NCBI GenBank assembly: GCA_964016985.1
Contig: OZ024828.1
Span: 28,526,581 to 28,590,580, forward strand
DNA: 64,000 nucleotides
From: Anodontia alba
Taxonomy: Eukaryota > Mollusca > Bivalvia > Lucinida > Lucinidae
Direction of reading: 5' to 3'
Within the stretch, counting starts at the first letter, position 1. Each line of letters starts with the position of its first letter. The notes under the pieces are model-generated. The model was not told where the DNA came from and did not search any database. It worked only from the letters and a program-made list of their open reading frames with translations. The position numbers and the translations under genes are program-made. This document shows positions 56,691-64,000 of the stretch, piece after piece.

Positions 56691-57233
56691 AAGAGGTGTT
56701 TCAGTCAAGACTAAGAAACAGGATGATCCTGATGAGCGAGCCGTTTCATCCGGATCTGCACTGTTTGGACAGGTATTTAATTTTTCAACGTCGATCGTCC
56801 TCCAGTCGGTATCGTTTTATTTGATACTAGATAGGAATCACTGACTCTTTATCTCGCTGAATTACATGATACCAGGAATATTTTATGTTCTCCCCAAAAG
56901 TAGGCCTTTACATTCCATTTAACGGCATCTTCTTTGAAGTTGATTTGAATGAAAAGTAAGACCCTCTAATGTCTGAATTCTTGTTCACAATCTGTTCTAC
57001 AAGAAATATAGAATAGCACAAACGATGTCCTGGAGAAACCACACTCACAGAACATATCCTACCTAAGACACCAAGAGGAAGAGCAAACAAACCATTACAG
57101 AGAGCGTACATGCCACGAAACAAAGAAACCAACTCCTCACCCCCCCCCCCCACCGTCCCCACCCTCACCCTCATTCCCCAACGAGATGATTACAATATCT
57201 GACTGGATCCATCAAATAACAATAAAACGAGTA
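56691..57233. repeat. Z-family repeat and unassigned DNA
   Basis: GATGTCCTGGAGAAACC to GAGCAAACAAACCATTACAG (57025-57095) matches Z; poly-C at 57140-57151. 56691-57000 has a half-core CCGGATCTGCACTGTTTGGA and nothing else. Confidence 0.45.
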
Positions 57234-57598
57234 CAGCTGACTCTCGTTATCTCGATTTCGCTTATCTCGAATAACCGCTTATCTCGAAGTGAAAATCTGG
57301 TCCCTGGCTTAACATGGAAATCTAACAACAGGTAACAAAATATTGTGAAAAAGAGGAAAAATTGACCCTTAGGAGCAATTTCTCCTCTTTTCCACAATAT
57401 TTTCAATATATCTCTAATTTCAGGAGTCAAATTACATATCCATTCCGAGACAGGTGGAGGATCGACACCAATCTGTACCATATTGGTGCCATTCTTTCTA
57501 ATGTAACACCAAGCATGATCGGCAGTGTCAACTTTAATAACAGACGTTAAATGTGGTTGAGTTTGTTTTTCATAATACTGCAAATCTTATATGTCGGA
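57234..57598 (+). mobile_element. A-family MITE, right end replaced
   Basis: TA then CAGCTGACTCTCGTTATCTC; core at about 57340-57405. A 105-bp insert (GAGACAGGTGGAGGATCGAC .. TTTAATAACAGACG) sits at 57440-57545. The match stops at ATATGTCGG, where SINE-1 sequence begins. Confidence 0.8.
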
Positions 57599-57845
57599 CA
57601 ACGGCCCAGTCAACCAAATGGAGTCATGTCTAGCGCGTTCAGTTTACCTAATCCCACGTTTACTGGGCGGGCTTGGTCCTTTAACCTGTTAACCGGTATT
57701 GTGCCCTTTCTTTCGAATTAGCGACCATAGAAAATATTTCATGATCAAATCTCCACGAAAAAATGTTGCCGACCCGGCGGGGGTCAAACTCGCAACCTTC
57801 TGATCACCAATCGCAAGCGTATCCAACTGAGCCACCGATGCCGGC
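57599..57845 (-). mobile_element. SINE-1, old subfamily
   Basis: ACGGCCCAGTCAACCAAATG to CCAACTGAGCCACCGATGCC in reverse, tail shortened. Carries GATCACCAATCG in the anticodon-arm position. Confidence 0.8.
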
Positions 57846-58036
57846 TGGGCAGCTATTGAAAAGGGGTAACAGCAATGCTAGCATCAGAACAGTAAAACAT
57901 GCCGCACGAACGCAAAACAGAAAGCAAAGAGGGCAGTCATACGGTGGGATGACCGCATTGTTAGAATACAAACAGAGTTTAACATACAGTTAAAGGCCGC
58001 ACTGCTTTATAAAGAACGATTCTCACAGAATCTTAA
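57846..58036. other. No feature seen
   Basis: No recognised gene or repeat. Confidence 0.4.
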
Positions 58037-58104
58037 TGCGAGCAACAACGATCCAGATCAGACTGCGCAGATGCGCAGTCTGATCTAGATCGTTGCTGCT
58101 CGCC
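58037..58104. repeat. U-family foldback, compact near-perfect
   Basis: GCGAGCAACAACGATCCAGA and TCTAGATCGTTGCTGCTCGC, with TCAGACTGCGCAGATGCGCA at the tip. Only a few mismatches. Confidence 0.85.
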
Positions 58105-58614
58105 AAATCTAATTTGTAAGTCTCTAACTGCAAGTGATTCTATAAGCTCCCTCAAACTCCTATTATAACGAGACTGCCGAAAGAATGATGTTTATCATGT
58201 CTGGTATTTTAGCCGGGGGCAAAGATAAATCTACCGTAGACAAGCTGTCGGAAAAGGCTCGGATTAGCCTGCTTGTTCTAAACAGGTTCGCCGGTATTTG
58301 CTGACGGAATAATTCCATATCGCAAATGTAATCAAAATGACAGCGGAGACTCTGATCGGAATGCGTGAAGCACCGGCTGGATTGGAACTTCTATGCTCGT
58401 ATTTGGTACGATATGCCTTTTTTTCTGGACCAGACTGTTTCTTTTGTCTTTTGTTAAGCGGATAAGTGGGAAGACGACACTTTTGTCAAAGGAAATATCT
58501 CTAAATGAAGCGGCCTTGAAGTGGCATTCTCGATCAATGATTTCGACCACAAAGTGAGAAAATGTACCTGATGACATTGCACCCGGCGCAGTTTTAGATC
58601 AGACTGTGCAGTTT
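58105..58614. other. No gene recognised
   Basis: An 81-codon reverse frame (58332-58577) has no recognised motif; half-U phrase GAGACTCTGATCGGAATGCG at 58346. Confidence 0.35.
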
Positions 58615-58770
58615 TTAACCCAATTATGTCGAATGAACTCTTCTACAATCACTCTTCGGACCGGTCCATTTCCAATGTAAGTGGTGTCTGGTAAGGTTTT
58701 ATTATTACCATGTTTTATAGAAATTCATGTATTTAATACAACAGTGCAGACCCTGATTGCAGATTCTCAG
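58615..58770 (+). mobile_element. TTAA-type MITE, right half lost
   Basis: TTAACCCAATTATGTCG, then GGTCCATTTCCAATGTAAG and CAGTGCAGACCCTGATTG, matching 35041-35190; it stops at the core. Confidence 0.68.
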
Positions 58771-58963
58771 ACATGAATTTTCGCCGGGCGAACATGTCAA
58801 AAGGCACATTTCCATTTTCATGTCAAGGCTAAATACTAGTTATTATAAAAATGTTACATTAGTTATCGTACTCTTGGTGTGTTTTATATTGCATGATACG
58901 GCTGGAACACCAAGGCCTGGGTCTTTTATCCAAAAGAGATAGTAACGAAACTAATTGTCAACA

Positions 58964-59067
58964 TACATACATACATGCATACATGCATGCATGCATGCAT
59001 ACATGCATGCATGCATGCATACATACATACATACATACATACATACATACATACATACATACTGAGA

Positions 59068-59098
<31 letters not shown>

Positions 59099-59106
59099 CA
59101 TACATA
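58964..59106. repeat. (ATAC)n/(ATGC)n microsatellite
   Basis: CATA and CATG tetranucleotides, with two CTGAGATT breaks near 59062 and 59106. Confidence 0.96.
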
Positions 59107-59143
59107 CTGAGATTCATGAGTAAATCAGGAAATTTGCACATGC

Positions 59144-59235
59144 ACTCTGGTGCCAAAAATTAGTCATTTTCTAAAACCCTATTGACACACTCTGGTGCCA
59201 AAAAATTATGAACTTTTTTCCAAAATCCCATTGAC
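59144..59235 (+). repeat. Two-unit ~53-bp tandem duplication
   Basis: CACTCTGGTGCCAAAAA occurs twice, each followed by a diverged TTTTCTAAAACCCTATTGAC. Nothing else in 59236-59562. Confidence 0.7.
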
Positions 59236-59562
59236 TTGCATGTATTTTAAGGTACGGAAAACATAACTGCACTGTGCCTGCTAAACCGATTTCAATAATA
59301 AAAAAAAAACAGTTAGAAAGTGAAAGAATACTGCAATAAACAAATATTTATTGTAATAGTTTACTGAGCAGCATTTCAAAATTGACAGAGCCGTTTTACG
59401 CCATGTATTCTACGACATCAGCATTGACGTGACAGTAAAATTAATTTCTGAAAAAAAAATACCACATTTTCGATCCACTTTAAGTGGTAAAATAGGGCGT
59501 AGGTGGAGGGGTGGGTGTGTGAAATTATGAGGAATATCACATGATGGTGTTCATTGATTCTG

Positions 59563-59634
59563 TAAGCGGACAGCGAAGGCCCTGATCAAGTTGTGAGAAT
59601 CTGCAGGCTAATCTCGGCCTTCGCTGTCCGCAAA
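59563..59634. repeat. U-family foldback
   Basis: GCGGACAGCGAAGGCCCTGA and TCGGCCTTCGCTGTCCGC; inner arms imperfect. 59635-60159 shows nothing further. Confidence 0.78.
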
Positions 59635-60159
59635 TGCCTTGAAAATACTCTTCACATGGCCTCCGGACCTTTAAAGAGCATAAACACAATCTGTTTAAAG
59701 CATTCGCTTTTCACTATACACTCTGAACTGAGACGATAAAAATACATTAGCTATTCTTGGTTCGCATATAAGGAACATTTTTGCTCGATTCATCACAAAC
59801 AAAAGCAATATCTGTTTGTGATTATTGCTCTTGAAAGGAATCGGATCTGTCTTTTATAGCGTCATGAGAGAAAAATGTTCTGAGAACATTAAAAAAAAAT
59901 CTAACTACTACGTGCTTTTGTAGAAAGCAGACATCCTAGTTTTTTGGCAACCTCTCCAAATAAAATGTGTTATGGATGCTTTGTGATTGTGATTATTCTA
60001 AGAAGAAACACTACGGATAAGATGCGAATTAATAAACATTGTTACGGTTCAACCAATCAAATTCTGCAGATAATCTGTTAAATTGTATCATAGTCCGATT
60101 CAGAGTCTTAATTTATATAAAGAAGGTGTTTCATCCACATTTAAAATCAGAGCCCTGGA

Positions 60160-60735
60160 TGGTCGATTGTCTCTAATTGTAGGCTGGGAAAATCATTCCG
60201 AAAACATGCCTATTCAAATATACTGAAAATTTTACCACCAAAAAGTCAAAAAATTCAGATAAACATTTCTGATATTTTTCATATTTCTGCTCAAAACATA
60301 GATTGTGGGTACTCATTAGAACCGCCTCGATGAGGCGGTTCTAACGAGTATCCACAATCTATGTTTTTGAGCAGAAATAAGAAAACTAATGTATACCCTT
60401 GTAAACCCCGGTTTTACTACATAAAAGTGTGGTTTAAGGGGGTCAAAATTACATATGCATGTTTTCGTGATGTGGCCCTGAACAGGAACTTAAGACTTTA
60501 ATTCAACCCTTAATCAAAGCAAACATTGCAGAACGCAGCATCTGATCTGGGTCTGCACTGTTTTCCAGTGTCCAAAATGTCCCAGTCCAGATAGCGCGGC
60601 TATAATTAACCTTTACCTGGATTTCGGCGATTTGATTACATTGGTCAATGATAATCACGTGGACAAATACCTTAAGGAAATCTTGGCGTTTGTATACTAT
60701 GGCTTGAATGTGATTGTAAACAATCGACCTAAAAT
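60160..60735 (+). mobile_element. R-family MITE split by M
   Basis: GGTCGATTGTCTCTAATTG to AAACAATCGACC. M occupies 60194-60472 and the R sequence resumes at TGGCCCTGAAC. Its GATCAGAC core (60518-60569) has lost part of the left arm. Confidence 0.87.
60194..60472 (+). mobile_element. M-family MITE nested in R
   Basis: CATTCCGAAAACATGCC to ATGCATGTTTTCGTGATG; core tip CCTCGATGAGG. The R copies without insertion read GGGAAAATGGTCC, so at most one base (T) was duplicated. Confidence 0.93.
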
Positions 60736-60809
60736 AATAGCTAAAATAGATTGTTGATTTTCTGACTGTTACCAGTAAAGTATGAAGAAATAAAGGCATA
60801 TTCGAAATA

Positions 60810-61143
60810 CAGTTGACACTCGTTATCTCGAACTCGCTTATCTTGAATAACCACATATCTCGAAGTAAAAATATGCTCCCTGTTTTCTACATGGAATTCT
60901 AACAACAGGTAACAAAATATTGTGGAAAAGAGGAGAAATTGCTCCTAAGGAGCAATTTCTCCTCTTTTCCACAATATTTTCAATGTATCTCTAACTTCAG
61001 GAGTCAAATAACATATTCATTTGTGAAATTTGGTTGCTCGATGCATTTTTTTCCTCATTTCTGCAAATCTGATTTGTCGAAGTACGGATATCTCGAAGTA
61101 TTTTAGAGAGTCCCTTGGACTTCGAGATAACGAGAGTCGACTT
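60810..61143 (+). mobile_element. A-family pogo-like MITE
   Basis: TA then CAGTTGACACTCGTTATCTC; right AACGAGAGTCGACTT. The core is a perfect palindrome, ATTGTGGAAAAGAGGAGAAA + TTGCTCC at 60919-60976. Confidence 0.88.
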
Positions 61144-61448
61144 ATGTTTTTCTTTTTCTTTGGTTTTCAAGTATGTGATACATTTGTCATTGAGGACCCT
61201 GATCTTTTGCACAAGGACCTGAAATTCATGTCCGCAAAATCAGCAAAATAGACCCCTTTTCAGAAGAGAGACAAAACATTTTGTCTCCCTTGAAAGTATA
61301 GCGATATCCCTAAACGGTAATTTCGGATGATTTGATTGGTTGAACCGATACACCTATTTGTCTGTTCGTACATATCAACATTGACAGAGCATTGACCAAA
61401 ATATGTTTCAGTCAGATAAGCATTAACGCTTAGCAATCTGTGTAAAGT
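61144..61448. other. No feature seen
   Basis: No recognised gene or repeat. Confidence 0.4.
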
Positions 61449-61633
61449 TTTCAGTAGACAACATATTGAATATTTTTTCTATTTTTTTTTTCAAAAAACA
61501 AGATTTGATATTTAATGCAAATTATCTCCATCCAATGGAGGCAACTTGCATGAAATATCAAATCCTGTTTTCTGAAAAAAAAAAAGAAAAAAAAAAAAAA
61601 GAAAAAGATATCACAAATTTGTCTTCTGCTGAA
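61449..61633 (+). mobile_element. D-family MITE
   Basis: TTCAGTAGACAACAT to AAATTTGTCTTCTGCTGAA; palindrome GATTTGATATTTAATGCAAA / TTGCATGAAATATCAAATC; A-rich insert at 61578-61605. Confidence 0.75.
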
Positions 61634-61801
61634 TTAGCCCAAAGAGTCGTTAAGGTAAAAAAACAACAATATTTCAGTATAATCAGCCAATACAGGGTTA
61701 TATTGTAATAAGAGATGAGCCTGCAGTCTCAGGTTGAAAAAAATATGTCTTGCTCACATATCTGAAACACACAAGTTGTCCGATATCAAAAGATTTACAT
61801 C

Positions 61802-62012
61802 TTAACCCTAGTCCTGCTGAACCCGGATATACCCTGCCTTTGCAAATAGTATAGATCCAGACCAGTTGGCTCCTGAAGCCAACTGATCTGGGTCTGCACT
61901 GTTTGCCATTTAATATCTGAATTTATATCAACGATCTGGATCAAGTAATCTAATTGGCTAAAAATCAGATATGGGCGTGGCATCTTAATTTATTCAGCAT
62001 GACAAGGTTTAA
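61802..62012. mobile_element. TTAA-ended MITE with swapped hairpin tip
   Basis: TTAACCCTAGTCCTGCTGAA, complement of TTCAGCATGACAAGGTTTAA. Core at 61840-61908: GATCCAGACCAGTTGGCT, tip CCTG, AGCCAACTGATCTGGGTC. Confidence 0.8.
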
Positions 62013-62204
62013 AGCCCTTTACGCTGTCGTCTATGTAATGCGTTCTCATATTGCCCCATAAACACACAGTGAAAACAGGACTATGTAGAGCTCTGTCAAT
62101 AATAACGCCGCAATTTGTAGGTAACTTTTCCAACTTAAACTACCCTTGAATTTTAATGTATATGTGCCTGTCTCCTCGTTACAACTTATTAGGGTACAGA
62201 TCTG

Positions 62205-62485
62205 TCCCCTAATTACTTGCTACGAAGATACATGTACATATACTTCGGAATTCCTGGGTAGTCCAAGTTTGAAAACTTTATTACAAACTGCGGGCGGTGA
62301 ATGTTGCAATAATCGGAAATTGCCCAAAAAGCAAACTAAATGCAGTTTGTAATCAATTTCGTCTTTGATGTCGAAACTGTCTAGTTTTATTCCCTGATTA
62401 TTTGTAATGAAGGTACAAGTACAAGTCGGAATTCTTGGAAAACTTTAACTACTCAAGTTTGAAAAGTTTATTACAACTTGCAGCG
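62205..62485 (+). repeat. Local ~185-bp duplication
   Basis: GGAATTCCTGGGTAGTCCAA, AAGTTTGAAAACTTTATTAC recur as GGAATTCTTGGAAAAC and AAGTTTGAAAAGTTTATTAC at 62432-62475. Confidence 0.55.
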
Positions 62486-62668
62486 TTAATACAAATTGAG
62501 GGCCGGTCTACATTCTATGAGGGATTTTCAGAAGTTTGTATTGTTTAAACAGCCTAATTTTCCCTTTGATACATGTTCTTTACGTCAAGCAAACTTTTAA
62601 TTATATAATTCCCCCTTTATGGGCTTAATAATGGCACTGTTCCTGATTTCTCATATTATATAGTACAA

Positions 62669-64000
62669 GAGGATCGTGATGGTCCTGTATCGCTCACCTG
62701 AGCAAACATATTTGCATACTTACTATTGAAGTTTCAGCCAAGTTCACTGCTCTAAGACTTTTTTTTTATACATTTTATAGCCCTGCCCCCTAGCGGTCAT
62801 GTTTTTCTAACGCGCCATGACGGCTTGAACTGAGTCTTTATATAGGGTCACCAGGGGAACATTTCTACCAAGTTTTATTGAAATCGGTCCAGTGGTTTCT
62901 GATAAAAAGATTTTTAAAGTGTTTTATATAGCTATAAAGGGAAAATAAGCCCCGCCCACTAGCGGCCATGTTTTTTTTGGCGAATCATGACAGCTTGAAC
63001 AAACTTGGTAGAGGGTTACCAAAGGAACATTCCTGCCAATGTATATTGAAAAAGGTTCAGTGGTTTCTGACAAAAACATTTTTAAACTTTTCTATTTAGA
63101 TATATAGGGAAAATAAGCCACGCCCCCTAGCAGCCATGTTTTTGACGGATCATGATTGCTTGAATAACCTTGGTAGAGGGTCACCAAAGGAACATTCCTG
63201 CCAGGTAATATTGAAATAAGTCAAGTGGTTTCTGACAAAAAAAAAAATAGTTTTCTATATAGATATATGCGGGAAATAAGCCACGTCCCCTGGCGGCCAT
63301 GTTTTTGACATATCATGAGAGCTTGAACAATCTTGATAGAAGGTCACCAAAGCTACATTCTTGCCAAGTTACATTGAATTCTGTCCAGTGATTTCTGAGA
63401 AGAAGATTTTTAAAGTTGTCTATATAGATATACGGGGAAAATAAGCCCCGCTCCCAAACAGCCATGTTTTTTTGACAAATCATGACGGCTTCAACAATCT
63501 TGGTTGAGGGTTACCAAAGAAACATTTCTGCAAAATTACATTGAAATCGGTCCACTGGTTTATGACAAGAACATTTTTAAAGTTTTCTATATAGATATAT
63601 AATGAATATAATCTCCGTCCCCCTAGCGGCCATGTTTTTGACGTATCATAACGGCTTGAACAATCTTGGTACAGGGTGACCAAAGGAACTTTTCTGCCAA
63701 GTTATATTGAAATCGGTCTAGCGGTTTTTGATAAAAAGATTTTTGAATTTTTCTATATAGATATACTGGGAAATTAAGACGTGTCCCCTGGCGGCCATGT
63801 TTTTCTGACGAATCACGACAGCTTGAACAGTCTTGGTAGAGGGTTACCAAAGAAACATTTCTATCAAGTTATATTGAAATCGGTCCAACGGTTTCTTACG
63901 AGAAGATTTTAAAATTTTCTGTATAGATATATAGGGAAAATAAGCCCCGCCCTCTAGCGGCCATGTTTTGCGACGAATCATGACGGTTTGATCAATCCTG
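62669..64000 (-). repeat. ~164-bp tandem array, leaves the window
   Basis: About eight units of CCCCCTAGCGGCCATGTTTTT, GGTAGAGGGTCACCAAAGGA, TTGAAATCGGTCCAGTGGTT and CTATATAGATATAT; anchor spacing 159-169 bp. It opens with GATGGTCCTGTATCGCTCACCTGAG at 62680. Confidence 0.9.

Overview
The window looks like gene-poor, AT-rich nuclear DNA of a marine mollusc, most likely a bivalve. This rests on recalled molluscan repeat types: long arrays whose monomers end in GGACGG-rich blocks and 'gggggcataa' or 'TGAGCTAAA' sequences, GGGCCATAACTC-type monomers, and tRNA-headed SINEs. No database search was possible. No intact protein-coding gene was recognised; open frames are short, lie in repeats or simple sequence, and carry no family motif except one decayed reverse transcriptase. 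The window is best read as intergenic or intronic DNA built from nested small transposons.

Repeat families are named here for convenience. M: about 280 bp, ends CATTACGAAAACACGCC, central palindrome, 18 copies. A, B, C: pogo-like MITEs with TCGA-rich terminal inverted repeats (TIRs). R: about 380 bp, ends GGTCGATTGT. T: about 230 bp, GGGCCCAGTTGTTC ends, CAG duplications. TTAA-type: piggyBac-like ends. One hAT-type MITE with an 8-bp duplication. D: ends TTCAGCAGACGACA. P': ends near CGTATTTACCCTAA. U: foldbacks with GATCAGACTGCGC arms. V, W, E: other foldbacks. SINE-1 to SINE-4: tRNA-derived. X, Y, Z: old dispersed repeats.

Layout: 1-19 kb is a dense mosaic of R, A, D, U, M, T, P' and SINE copies. 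19.6-21.6 kb holds a decayed Penelope-like reverse-transcriptase element bracketed and split by (TA)n tracts. 22-37 kb is mosaic again, with the hAT MITE, two V foldbacks' second copy, and nested T elements. 37.3-39.9 kb is a composite array with a ~155-bp monomer. 40-44.5 kb is sparser. 44.7-49.1 kb has a 475-bp inverted repeat, a ~75-bp-unit array broken by a 755-bp insert, and a ~450-bp-unit array. 49-62 kb is mosaic. 62.7 kb to the end is a ~164-bp-unit array that leaves the window.

The main pattern: a palindromic core related to GATCAGACGCCGC sits at the centre of MITEs whose ends and target duplications differ (TTAA, 8-bp hAT, TCGATTGT, CGTATTTACC), and the stem tip differs between copies while staying self-complementary. 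A second core, CTCGTTAGAACCGCC, is shared by M and B. This suggests exchange of hairpin cores between unrelated nonautonomous elements.
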